This document shows positions 50,172 through 64,000 of a stretch of 64,000 nucleotides of DNA, piece by piece (the first letter of the stretch is position 1; each line of letters begins with the position of its first letter). A program made the translations under genes and the position numbers. Under the pieces are notes generated by a model that was not told the origin of the DNA, ran no database searches, and saw nothing but the letters and a program-made list of their open reading frames with translations. Source of the stretch: Utricularia gibba (lineage: Eukaryota; Streptophyta; Magnoliopsida; Lamiales; Lentibulariaceae); assembly GCA_002189035.1 (NCBI GenBank), contig CM007992.1, positions 3,410,001 to 3,474,000 on the forward strand. Reading direction: 5' to 3'.

Positions 50172-52001
50172 ATGGTAATGAAATGGCGAGCTTTTTCCTC
50201 TTTCCTGGCAAACGGACGGTCCCCTGAAAGGAATGGGTGGCGACACATTGCCTCTCAAATCCAGAATTTCAGTTGTTCTGGTGAATTGAGGAATGATGAT
50301 CGGAAACCAGATGAAATTTCAGAGGAAAATCGGACCTTGCGGTCCATTGAGGCCTGTAAAACTTCCAAAAAGGATACCGCAGATAAGCCATATCATATTC
50401 GTGTTATTGAAATTGCGAAAGAGATATCCAAATTTATTAGGGCCAACCCTGATTGGGAAGAGAAACTTCTACAGGCTTTCCCACGGGTGAATTTTGGAAA
50501 GCCTCCTGTTTACAAGGAAATTTTGAGAGCAGAGAATGATGTGCTTTTGTGTCTCCGTTTCTATTACTGGCTTAGGAATCGGAAAGGTTTAACGCTTGAC
50601 CCTGCTCTTGGCAATATGATTTTTGGTAGGCTCGTGAAAGCAGATGCCCCTCATGCGGCAATGAAGTTTCTTGATGATACAGGGTTTGATCCTAATCCCG
50701 AGAAGTTGGAGTTGTATGCACGATGTTTGTGTAAGGCAGGATTTTTTGATGATGCTCTCTCTGTTATTAAACGTTTGCGAGATAATGGTAATCCTGTCTC
50801 TCGTCCTATGTGGAACTTTGCCTTGTCCTGTGCTGTTGCAGCTGGAAGAGGCGATGCTGTTGCTAAACTTCAACAACAGATGGGGGAATCCGGTGTGGAA
50901 ACAGAAATGACTACGATTGGTTGCAATATGCAAGCTTTGTGTTTCGAAAAAAATACAGCCAAAGCTTACGAGGTGCTTCGTCAGGTTATGATGGTTGGTC
51001 AGCTTCCTGATAATATTTTTTTGAACCGATTGATATCAGCCCTTTGTAGGTCTGGAGACTTTGATAAAGTATCAGAAGTTCTTCATCATATGATTTCGAT
51101 GGGGCGTAAGCCGGATATTTACACTTACAAGGTGATTATTCATGAATTATGCAAACAGGGGAGGACACATGAAGGCTTTATGATGTTTAAGGAATTGAAA
51201 CGAAGAGGGTATTATCCTGAGACAGTCATGTATACGTTAATGATTCATGCACTCTGTAACGATCTCAACATCGGAGATGCGAAAGAGCTGTGGTCTGAGA
51301 TGATCAGTAATGCAGTTCCTCGCAACGGGCGCACATACAATGTTATGCTCGATGGATTATGGAAAAGTGGCCTTGTTCATGAAGCTGAGATGCTTTACAA
51401 GGAGATGGTTGAAAGGGGCTACGGTGAGACTCTGTACACTTACAACACCATGATAACTGGCCTGTGTCTCAATGGAAATGTCGAGGAAGCTCATCGTCGA
51501 TTCATGGAGATGGACGTAAAGGGTATCACTCGCAACTTCATAACCTACTGTGTTATGATCAATGGATTCATTCAGCAAGGTGATACAACACAAGCATTGC
51601 GCCTTCTGTATGAATCTGCAGACAAGAAAATTATGCTTTCAACCTCTACTTTAGTACAACTGCTCACACGGCTCTCGGATGAACATGTGGAAGAAGCTAT
51701 TAGAATATGGAACTATATGAACGATAAATGCCTCCAACCTTCGTATCTTTGTCTGAAACCTATCATAGGCACGCTAAGCAATCAGGAGAACATTGACAGA
51801 GCAATACATTATGCGTGCCTCTTGATCAACAAGGGTCACAGGCCAAGTCATGCGCTTTCAGAGCTTGCTCCATTCTTGTCTACAGCAGAAAAGTTAGATT
51901 CGGCTTTCTTTATAAGGAGTCTTATGCTGAAAAGTGGGTTTTTGGTTGATCAGGAAGTGTCAAACCAGGAACAATATGGGGAACTAGCCCTTGAAAAATA
52001 A
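50172..52001 (+). CDS. Pentatricopeptide repeat (PPR) protein, P class
   Basis: A single uninterrupted exon encodes 609 residues. PPR proteins bind organellar RNA and affect its editing, splicing, stability or translation. The first 40 residues are basic and hydroxylated (MVMKWRAFSSFLANGRSPER), consistent with a mitochondrial or plastid transit peptide. From about residue 170 onward there are tandem 35-residue repeats of the P type, for example RPMWNFALSCAVAAGRGDAV, DIYTYKVIIHELCKQGRTHE, RTYNVMLDGLWKSGLVHEAE and TLYTYNTMITGLCLNGNVEE. No E, E+ or DYW domain follows, so it is not an editing-type PPR. The start is the first in-frame ATG; a second methionine two codons on is equally possible. No defects were seen. 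I cannot name the specific orthologue. Confidence 0.93.
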   Translation: MVMKWRAFSSFLANGRSPERNGWRHIASQIQNFSCSGELRNDDRKPDEISEENRTLRSIEACKTSKKDTADKPYHIRVIEIAKEISKFIRANPDWEEKLLQAFPRVNFGKPPVYKEILRAENDVLLCLRFYYWLRNRKGLTLDPALGNMIFGRLVKADAPHAAMKFLDDTGFDPNPEKLELYARCLCKAGFFDDALSVIKRLRDNGNPVSRPMWNFALSCAVAAGRGDAVAKLQQQMGESGVETEMTTIGCNMQALCFEKNTAKAYEVLRQVMMVGQLPDNIFLNRLISALCRSGDFDKVSEVLHHMISMGRKPDIYTYKVIIHELCKQGRTHEGFMMFKELKRRGYYPETVMYTLMIHALCNDLNIGDAKELWSEMISNAVPRNGRTYNVMLDGLWKSGLVHEAEMLYKEMVERGYGETLYTYNTMITGLCLNGNVEEAHRRFMEMDVKGITRNFITYCVMINGFIQQGDTTQALRLLYESADKKIMLSTSTLVQLLTRLSDEHVEEAIRIWNYMNDKCLQPSYLCLKPIIGTLSNQENIDRAIHYACLLINKGHRPSHALSELAPFLSTAEKLDSAFFIRSLMLKSGFLVDQEVSNQEQYGELALEK

Positions 52002-52464
52002 GTAGCGAGTAAGAAGAAGGTTTCAAGGAGAACGTTCTCTGGGATTCTCCAGGTGCTCCCTCTTCATCTTTATCAATCCTTGTTTCGCCACGCACGTTCC
52101 TACGCAATTCGATCTCCGACTTCTGCCGTAGAGTGACGAACAGAGACCTCTGAAAATGAATATAATCAATATTATTCATCACCAACTAACTTGTATAAAT
52201 AATTGGGTTTTGGGGTTGGATTTCTTTTGGCTTCTCCCCGTTCACAATTCACATGGAACCGCCGCTGCTTTCCATGTCCGCTTTCACAAATAGCTCTTTT
52301 CGTTTTTTGATGAAACAATGGTCTTTTGATTGGAGTTTGATCAGGTGGGTTGGGTGTTTCTTTTGGAATTGATTTATCGTGAGCATTGTTGATTGGAAAA
52401 GTGTTCGTGTTTCGGTCTTTTAGAGGCTTTTGGCATTTTGGTTTTGAGCGTTTGTCAAGTGTAA
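52002..52464. other. PPR 3' flank and spacer
   Basis: The interval presumably holds the 3' UTR of the PPR gene, then unremarkable DNA. Minus-strand frames here show no recognisable protein. Confidence 0.4.
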
Positions 52465-52958
52465 CGGAATAGGGACCCAAGAATTCAGTCTTGGGGTGAT
52501 GAGGAGCGTGATGGAAGTGACCCCGCAAGGTTGTGGCTACAAGATGCAATGTATCCCAGAGCAGCATCTACAAGAAGTAGCGTTGATAGCCTCGCTGAGT
52601 CAATTGGTGTTATTGGTGATCCAGAAGTATCAATGGCAGCTTACCTCCAACCATGTGTTCTTCGCCATTGCAGGTGACGGGGCTTTTGAGTTTCTATCCA
52701 GCCAAACTTTGGTAGACATGGTACGTGATGCTGATCAAACTTCGAAACCTTCTCTGGTTGTTCCATGAAATTGAATCATCAAGTGTGTGTGCCTTTTTCC
52801 TGCAGGTTAACAAGCACTCCGATCCCAGAGATGCTTCTTCAGCCATTGCACAAGGATCGTACAAACTATGGATTCAGAATGATAACAGCACTGACGACAT
52901 GACAGTCATCCTCGTACATATGACAAATCTAGAGCATAGTTTCCCGCATGGCTTATGA
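52465..52958 (+). pseudogene. Fragment of a PP2C/cyclic-nucleotide/kinase gene
   Basis: The sequence matches the C-terminal part of the PP2C domain of the plant protein that fuses PP2C, cyclic-nucleotide-binding and kinase domains (At2g20050 type). Reading along the strand: IQSWGDEERDGSDPARLWL, AMYPRAASTRSSVDSLAESI, GVIGDPEVSM, then a two-base loss near 52635, then LTSNHVFFAIAGDGAFEFLS. An intron follows (donor GTACGTGATG at 52720, acceptor TTTCCTGCAG ending at 52805) and then NKHSDPRDASSAIAQGSYKL and a stop at 52958. The rest of PP2C, the cNMP domains and the kinase are absent, and an in-frame TAA precedes the fragment at 52462-52464. The retained intron shows it arose by DNA duplication, not reverse transcription. 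Confidence 0.85.
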
Positions 52959-53465
52959 GCATTAACTTAAAAACACGTGCATATGATTTCATGGCTTCAG
53001 CCAACAGCTGTACTAGCCTCGTTCTGTTGAATTTTCCTTTGTATATCTTGTCTGCAGAAGAGTGATCTACTGATGTGCAGTTAAAAAAAATGGTAGGGTG
53101 CTGTCTGTCATAGCATGTCAAGGTTCCCTAATTCTCTCTTTTTTACTTGAGTGGAACACCTCAATGGGGTGAAAATAGACCACGGGTGCTGCAGTGCACA
53201 CTGGAAAAGGGAATGATGAATGTAACGAAGGAAACGGCATACGGGTGGCTTGCTGTGAAAAATGGTGGAAAAATGGCCTCAGGTTCCGGAATCTGTGTTG
53301 CAAGATCCTGAAAGTGACCAAGAGGGGGGTGCTGCAACCATGTATGGACGAGATGCTGGTCGGGTTTAGAACATGAGCAGGGTGACTGGCGGTTAGGACT
53401 AGCCGACCGTGCCCGGCTGGTGGAGGAGTCTTCTTCCCTGTGCAACCAAAGAAAAGAAGAAATGC

Positions 53466-53554
53466 ACACTCCCTACGCAGGCATTATCCTGTTCAGGTAC
53501 AAAGGGACTTTCTCAGCCTGATCTGCTTGAGCAGATGCAGACACCCCCGGTGCG
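53466..53554 (-). ncRNA. TPP riboswitch in the 3' UTR of THIC
   Basis: On the minus strand this contains the conserved thiamin pyrophosphate aptamer blocks in order: GGGGGTG at about 53550-53544, CTGAGA at 53516-53511, ACCTGA at 53498-53493 and GCGTAGGGA at 53478-53470, separated by stem-forming sequence (GATCTGC pairs with GCAGATC-type sequence around a variable P3 stem). In plants this element lies in the THIC 3' UTR. When it binds thiamin pyrophosphate it redirects 3'-UTR splicing to give unstable transcripts, lowering THIC expression. It lies about 265 nt beyond the THIC stop. Confidence 0.95.
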
Positions 53555-53814
53555 TGGTTTCGTTAAGCACGAGCAAAGATGGAAAACAGACAGAGGAGAA
53601 GAAGAAAGCACCGACACAAATGTAATCACAACAGTGTTCGCTTATTTGGACAACTATTCAGGGATTCAACTTACCAACCAGGTGATGAGAGTTCAAAGAA
53701 GAAGGCGTCCACTTGGAGATTCTCCAGCCTGCGAGAGCAGAGAAATCCCAAAACACATGTTTAGTAGAAGAAATGTGAACACTTGGAAATTCTGGCATGG
53801 CTTGTTAGTTACTC

Positions 53815-53817
53815 ACC
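53815..53817 (-). promoter_or_regulatory. 5' splice site of the THIC 3'-UTR intron
   Basis: Three bases after the THIC stop (TAA CTG), the minus strand reads CTG/GTGAGTAAC, a strong donor. An intron starting just past the stop and upstream of the aptamer is the arrangement used for riboswitch-controlled alternative splicing in plant THIC genes. Confidence 0.75.
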
Positions 53818-53819
53818 AG

Positions 53820-57822
<4,003 letters not shown>

Positions 57823-58335
57823 TCACACCAGGCGGAGCAATCGCCTCAGATCTTCCGTTGCCGAATCAGTTAACGGCTTCTCTTGATGCTTCATCTGGTT
57901 GAAAAAGGAAGGAAGAGGAAGAGATCTAGGAGATGGCGATGTATAAAAAGCCGATCCGGCGTACATATCCGCCATCGGCGGTGGAGAAACACGGATCTGC
58001 TTCAAAATAACCTCCGAATCCGAAACCGTCTCAATCGGTTTAGGTCTCGGCGATTTGATAACCTTCGATGTCAGCGAATCCAAAGATTCCCCTCTTCTAA
58101 GCAATTTAACGTTCCCCATCTGAAAACCCAGATCCTCCTTCTTAACAACGGACCAATTTTTCGCCCTCTTCCTAGCCACGGCGTTCTCCGGCGAAAAGTT
58201 GATTTTTTTCTTGTCCGTCTTGGAGGCGGCCTTCTTGTTACCCACCCCACCGTTATTAAACACCCTCCGGGATCGTAAATCCCCAGGGAATCTATCGATC
58301 AACACATCCTGAGGCCGCAAAACTTCCGTAGCCAT
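57823..58335 (-). CDS. PNRC-motif plant protein
   Basis: A single exon encodes 170 residues, starting MATEVLRPQDVLIDRFPGDL; an upstream ATG at 58368 is less likely. The N-terminal half is basic (KKAASKTDKKKINFSPENAV). The C-terminal half has AGSAFYTSPSPRSLPLPSFF, the SPxxLPxPxFF motif of the proline-rich nuclear receptor coactivator (PNRC) family, and then a conserved end (TDSATEDLRRLLRLV). Animal PNRC motifs bind decapping factors; in plants the family is uncharacterised. The short conserved termini and intact frame support a real gene. Confidence 0.8.
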   Translation of the reverse strand: MATEVLRPQDVLIDRFPGDLRSRRVFNNGGVGNKKAASKTDKKKINFSPENAVARKRAKNWSVVKKEDLGFQMGNVKLLRRGESLDSLTSKVIKSPRPKPIETVSDSEVILKQIRVSPPPMADMYAGSAFYTSPSPRSLPLPSFFNQMKHQEKPLTDSATEDLRRLLRLV

Positions 58336-61300
58336 CGACCTTTCACCAGAAACACAAAACAACCACACACCAGAGAAAAGAGATCAAGCTCCGTCCGTGT
58401 GTTCGCCTGAACCTTCTCCCTTGAACTGGGTATTTGTGGAAGATCGGCAGAGAGGAGGTTTCACACCGACCTTCCTTAAAGCGCGTGACTGAGTTAGAAG
58501 AAGGAAAGAAAAGGAGGAACGACCCGCGCCTCTGATTGGCTGAATTTATTTTTTATTTTTTATTGTTATTTTTTTATGGTAACGGGTGAGACGAAGACCG
58601 CGTCACATATGTGGCCCCACCTCCATTATTGCATTTACGGATTTACCCTGCCTTTCCCCCTTCTTATCTTATTTGCGTATCAATTTCTTTTTCAATATTT
58701 GCGTATCAAAATAATTTATATAAAAATAAATAATGTATTTAATATAATTGTTGTAACTAAATTATATATATAGTATTATTAAAATATCTATAGTAAATAA
58801 TTAGAGAAACTTTTTTAAAATAAAAAAATATTATATTATATTTTACGGTCAGAAATCTATATTTTTGTAAACGTATTTGTATTTTATAATAAATAATCAA
58901 ATAAAAAATTATTAATATATATTTTATATTAGAAAAATGGGAAAATAAAAAATAAAGAAAGAAAAATACAACTTTAATTGTTGTAACGGGAGTCGCCCTA
59001 ATATTAAATTATATGATGAATTATTGTGTGGGGGCCGCCGCTGAGTCGATTCCCTCTTCTATTATTTTTAGTGTAGTGGGTGGTGTTTTGTTTGACTACC
59101 CAATAGATGAATGCCACGTGGATACAGAAATGGGCCTGGCCCATTGAGTCCAACTAGGAGCATTTTAATCTGGAAACTTTATCCTAAAAATCTGGTTCTA
59201 ATATGTGAGATACATGTATGGTTTTAAATACGATATTAAAAAAATAAAATTCGAGTTTAATTGGTCAATATATGCATTAATTTTATTCTTTTTATCAACT
59301 CATAGCTTACAATAAAAGAATATCGAATATATTGTAAACATTATGTAGAACGATAATTAGAGATTGTATGACAATATAACTTTAAAGATTAAGTTTAATA
59401 TTTAAAAGTGTTGCTATGATTTCAAAAGAGGAGAATCCAAAAAGAATGTTGATATAAAGTAAAAAGTTTTAGATGATAAATATGAATGTCATCTATCACT
59501 TATGACGATATTAGAAAATTAAAATATTATATATATATTATTAATCGAGATAAAATGAGTAACAAATAATATTAATTTTAATATATGTGAAGAATTAAAA
59601 AAATTAAAAAATAATGATAAATGATTCAAGTAGATTTAAATATTCTTCATTATAATTATTTAAATAAAATATGATATATAAATTATCGATGAATATAAAT
59701 ATAATAAATTAATGTATTTAATTGTTTAAATGGTTATAAAAGAAACTTAGTGCATTAAATATTTTTAAAATCATATACTCTGGACGCCATTTAAATTGAT
59801 ATCTAATTTTTTATTTAAAAAATTATTGATTTGTAAATTATTTTATAAAAGTGAAAATATAATATTATTTCCATACCCTTTTTTTTTCGCCCCCCATTCA
59901 CAGTCTTTTGTGCTCTGAGTGGTGTCTTTTAATGCAATTTGCAGCATATCGCGATGCATGTGCTACAGAAACGTTGCGCCATCCTGATCGTGGTTTGGGT
60001 CCCTTTCTTCATCCTACAACTGCAGGAAAAAAAGAGACTGAAACACTCTGCTTTCTACGCCGTCCAACTCCGTGTGTCCCACCGGCGGCTGTGGGCTTCG
60101 GAGATCGGAGCTCTACCGGAAATATTCCAGGGGTGGCTGAGAGATGGAGGAAAACAGAGCAGGTGAGTGGGATTCTGCAACAGGAAAACTGGGGATACAA
60201 TGTACTGTTCGTTTAAGCAAGCGTCGAGGTATTTCAGAGAATTTCAAAAGAAGACAAGGGGGAAACAAATCTACTTTATCATCGAGGAAGCACTGGGCTT
60301 TCGAATGAAGTCACTTGATAAGGGTTTTTTTTTTGTTACAACACAAATAATAATGTATCGAAACTTTAAATTGAAATAATAAATTATATAAGAAATTATA
60401 TATTATTAATAATTTATTAGATTTAATCTTTACTAATGTGTTCCATGATTATTATATATTTGGATTTTATATGTGCTCATCATAAAAAAAGTTGAGATTG
60501 AATTATGTATATTATGTGAAATAATAATATATTGAGATTTACAATTGAAATAATCAAGTATATAATAAATTGTAAATCGTTAATAATCAATTAAATTTTA
60601 ATATAATTCATATTTTTTATATAATTTAATTTCACATGTACTCAATTTAACTAATAGAATAAGTGTGTTAGTTGAACAAGAAGTTTCTACAATGCGTTAC
60701 TACTTTACTTGACGAGGCATGCATAACTGATCTCTGGGAAACGTGAAGAACTCAGTTTTGATTTCGTGTGCTTTCAAGGTTTCTCCCCAATGCTGGTTTG
60801 GTTCTTGAGATTAGAAGCTGAGGCGCTTCTTCTTCTTCTTTCTTTCCTGCTGCTGCGTCTGTTTCTGCAACCACGACCTCCCAAAGTGGAGCTATCTTGT
60901 GGTGCAAGTGGTGTCTCCCACGCAAACCTCAACACATGGTGTGTTGGCTCTACAGCGACCCATCCATCGCCATTAAAACTCCCACGCTGCTTGCTACAAT
61001 GACCTGAGTTGCTTCTACGTGGACCATTTTTTTGATATATCTCTAAAAGGCTTGATTATCTTAAATTTAATAAAAATGTATATATGTTTAATTTGAAAGA
61101 TAAAATAAACATACTTGATTTCCTAATTTCAATTTGAACATATGCACATAATTTTATATAAAACTCAACTTTTATGTGAATTTAGTATATTAAGATCTTG
61201 TATCCCATATCCATTATGAATTAAAGAGGAAACATGTTTAAATAGAGAAATCTTACGAATTTTGTATGAAGTTTTTTTTTCTTAAAATAGAATAATATAA

Positions 61301-62827
61301 AATCATAGGTATTGAATATATGAAACGATAATATAGTACAATAGGAGTGTAAGTCTAATATTTGTATCAAAGTTAAACTCAAACACATAACAACGATGAG
61401 ATAAGGGGGCAATGAGCAAGTACAATGAATATCTAAAAGGAGTGAAATGTAAAATCGAGAGGTTATTAATGATATTTCACATTAATTATGAAAATAGTGA
61501 TAAACATATTTAAATAGAAAAACACTTTAAGTCTTGTATCAAACTTTATTCTAAAAAAAAAAGATAAAATTATGAAAATTAAGTAACCTAAGTGGACAAT
61601 ATCATCAAAAGAGAGTAATGTAAAACATTATAAGAGCAAATAGCCATTTATAAATAGCACAGAATTTTTTTTATAATTTATATTTTTCAATCATAAATCA
61701 TCTATTTATATATTATTGTATAACTGAATATTAAAAGTAATGATGATAAAGAATTTTACATAAGGAAATACTTTAATTAAACTTTAAAAGTATATTTTTG
61801 TTCTAAATACATATTTAAAATAATACTATATTTAATAAATATATCTAGAATAGACGAAATAAAAAAACCAAATCTTGATTGATTAAAAAATCATAAAAGA
61901 ATTTTGAACAACGTGATTAAAAGGGTAATATAAATATTTTATAAATTATATATATATATATAATAAATTTGTGAAAAAATATAATTATTAATATATATGT
62001 TTTGATGCATAAACGAATGCATTAAATACAACCTTAAAATATCAACTACTTTATTAAATATGCCAAAAATAACCTTGTCGACATGGTTAACAATCTATAT
62101 ATATATATATAAATTAGGGTTCGTTTATCGAAAATAGGCATATATAGTTTTAGGTATGTGAAAAGAACATAATTGAATTAAAAAATATTAAATGGGGAGA
62201 ATATTTGACCATTTTCAACGGCAAGTATTTTATACCCTCAAGTGCTGTGTCGCTTCTCCTGCAAGTGTTTCTCTGGGAAAAAGGAACCGAAATTTTTGCC
62301 CATTGAGATTCTCGCTTTTCTTTGCGTTGTCATTTCGCCTTGACCTTTTGGAAGAGCGTCTTTGGATCCCCCGTGGCCGTTGATTTTCGGTGATTCTCAA
62401 GTTTCTTGCTCTAAATTTGCCGTCGTTTAAGCTACTATTCACTGTCGATTGGTGTTTCTGCTGTTGCCTGTCACTAAGCATCGTTTGCGATCCGAGTCTG
62501 TTTCATGGAAGGAAAATTCTTGGTCTGTGTGCGATCTATGCTCTGTGATTATCGTGAATTGCGTGCATTTTTCTCGTACCGTTTGCTTAGTGGATGTGCT
62601 GAGATAAATCTGATTAAAGCCACTTCGGATCATAATAATTTGATGAAATGCGTTTTTGTAATCAATTTCTCTAGATCATGTTTGTGATATTCTTTTTTAT
62701 TGCATTGTGTCAAGGAAAAATGTTGTAATTCTACTGTGGACGCGCAAAGTTTTTTTAGTCGCTCAGATATTTGGGTCTGCGATCCAGCAGATCCGTACAG
62801 TTTGACACTACTCTGGATTCCGGAATC
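58336..62827. other. Long AT-rich spacer
   Basis: Most of this is very AT-rich with no recognisable protein or RNA gene. Two short patches have normal composition: 59890-60240, with overlapping plus-strand frames of 70-100 codons, one with a hydrophobic segment (CAILIVVWVPFFILQL), and 60720-61010, with a leucine-rich frame. Neither could be assigned. The last 600 bp are leader and promoter of the VAP gene. Confidence 0.5.
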
Positions 62828-64000
62828 ATGAACTCTCAGCTGCTAGAAATTCTCCCGCGTGAACTCAAGTTCTTATGTGAGGAATTTTCTATTTAGATTA
62901 GAAAATGATCACATCTAGATTTTTTAGTTAATTACCATCTTTTGTGGGTTTTCGTAGTTGAGTTGAAGAAACAAAGTTCCTGTGCTGTTCATCTTACCAA
63001 TCTTTCTGATCAGTATGTTGCTTTCAAGGTTGGCATTCTCCAATTTCTAATTTTTTCTAGGCATTTAATGTTTGTGAAGTAAGTTGTTGGTCACTCCATT
63101 CCAGGTGAAGACAACATCACCAAAGAAATATTGTGTTAGACCAAATGTCGGTATTATCAAGCCAAAGGAAACACGTGATTTTACAGGTACCTCTCTTGAG
63201 TTGATGTCTCTTCTTTTTGACTTTTTTCGGGGGCTTGGGATGGTGGGTTGATGTTGATGTCGTGGATATTTGTAAAACTGTGAATGAAGTGAATGTTACT
63301 GAATCTCAAAGCTAGATATATGGTTTTCTTAATATTTACGGATCATGGAAATTGGATTCCATACTTGCAAGTTTCAAGTGTATTTTCTAGATGCCTGTTT
63401 TGCGTTTTTCTAGAAGACTCACTATCTCTCTTAGTACATCTTTTGCACTTAAAAGGGATGCTGTTGGGTCTTTTGGAACTTGGTCTTTTACTATAGTTGT
63501 AAATATGGTATCTTGTTGCCGGCAATGGTATGAAGGAATTTCTGAATTGGATCTTTTCACAGTCACCATGCAAGCACAGAAATCAACTGTGCTGGAGCCC
63601 AACGATAAGTTCCTGATTCAAAGCACAGTGGTACCTTATGGCACAACCGAAGAAGATATCGCATCCAGCATGGTTGAAATTTTGGCAGCGTGCTACTTCT
63701 GTTGACCTTGATTTTCGTTCTTTGAAATACTTGTTCTTTGGTTTCTGACAGTTTTCCAAAGAAAGTCAAAAGTATGTTGAAGAGACTAAGCTGCGTGTGA
63801 TTCTTGCAAGTGAACCCAACTCTCCGACAATGCCGCCACCTGAGATTGTTCTGAACCGAGAGCCTTTTTATGAAAATTTGAAGCCAAATGAACCTGTTTT
63901 ATCGCCTCTTAATGGAGTCAACAAGCAAGAGCCATCATATGAAACAGTGAAGCCAAAGGATAAATTACACAATGGAGTAGAAAAATTCCCTCCAGATGTG
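62828..64000 (+). CDS. VAP27-like protein (MSP domain), partial
   Basis: VAP27 proteins are endoplasmic-reticulum tail-anchored proteins that bind FFAT motifs and build ER-plasma-membrane contact sites. Five exons are visible and join in frame: 62828-62876, 62958-63028, 63105-63186, 63563-63672 and 63752 to the window edge. The MSP domain is complete: MNSQLLEILPRELKFLFELK, SCAVHLTNLSDQYVAFKVK, TSPKKYCVRPNVGIIKPKE, FTVTMQAQKSTVLEPNDKF and YVEETKLRVILAS. After it comes a spacer with two related segments, EPFYENLKPNEPV and EPSYETVKPKDKL, suggesting one of the longer VAP27 forms. The coiled coil and membrane anchor lie beyond the window. The start was chosen by homology of the N-terminus. Confidence 0.93.

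Overview
This is a stretch of nuclear chromosome from a flowering plant, almost certainly a eudicot. The evidence is intron-rich genes with GT-AG introns, AT-rich spacers, plant-only families (DUF506, FORKED-like/VAN3-binding, TSO1-like CXC, HIPP, TSJT1/AILP, WNK with plant-type motifs), a plant THIC gene with a TPP riboswitch in its 3' UTR, and telo-box plus site II elements in front of a ribosomal protein gene. I cannot name the species. Exon borders were worked out by hand from splice signals, reading phase and remembered family sequences; no alignment was run.

Layout: DUF506 protein (minus, 2.3-3.6 kb); AT-rich spacer; DMC1 meiotic recombinase (plus, 7.2-9.6 kb, 15 coding exons, the last intron an AT-AC U12 type); spacer with a MITE; FORKED-like protein (minus, 12.4-14.4 kb); ribosomal protein eS1/S3a (plus, 15.3-16.7 kb) converging on a TSO1-like CXC regulator (minus, 17.0-20.2 kb); proteasome beta-2 subunit PBD (plus, 22.0-23.6 kb); small lipid-transfer-like protein (plus, 24.0-24.6 kb); ERG2/sigma-1-receptor-like membrane protein (plus, 25.3-26.6 kb, one GC-AG intron); glyoxalase-I-like protein (plus, 26.8-27.6 kb) converging on a WNK kinase (minus, 27.9-30.1 kb); a 4 kb spacer with a second MITE copy; a truncated RanGAP pseudogene (plus, 34.5-35.3 kb); a small unknown protein (minus, 36.8-37.3 kb); NF-YC (minus, 38.2-39.0 kb); a TSJT1/AILP glutaminase-like protein (minus, 40.3-41.5 kb); a xylanase-inhibitor/EDGP-like protein (minus, 43.3-44.5 kb); a HIPP metallochaperone-like protein (minus, 45.0-46.5 kb); a PPR protein (plus, 50.2-52.0 kb); a PP2C-kinase pseudogene fragment (plus, 52.5-53.0 kb); THIC with its riboswitch (minus, 53.5-56.0 kb); a PNRC-motif protein (minus, 57.8-58.3 kb); a 4.4 kb AT-rich spacer; and a VAP27-like gene (plus, from 62.8 kb) running off the right edge.

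The genes are an ordinary mix of housekeeping and regulatory functions with no operon-like logic. From memory, many have Arabidopsis relatives close together on chromosome 3 (loci near At3g22420 to At3g22970: WNK2, LTPGs, PBD1, TSO1, a FORKED-like gene, an AILP gene, DMC1, a DUF506 gene), so the window looks like an ancient collinear block. The most notable points are the U12 AT-AC intron in DMC1, the THIC riboswitch, a hAT-like MITE family with two copies in opposite orientation, two DNA-level pseudogene fragments, and one- or two-base frame breaks in five loci between 34 and 53 kb. The last of these may be sequence errors rather than biology. I found no convincing undescribed multi-gene system.
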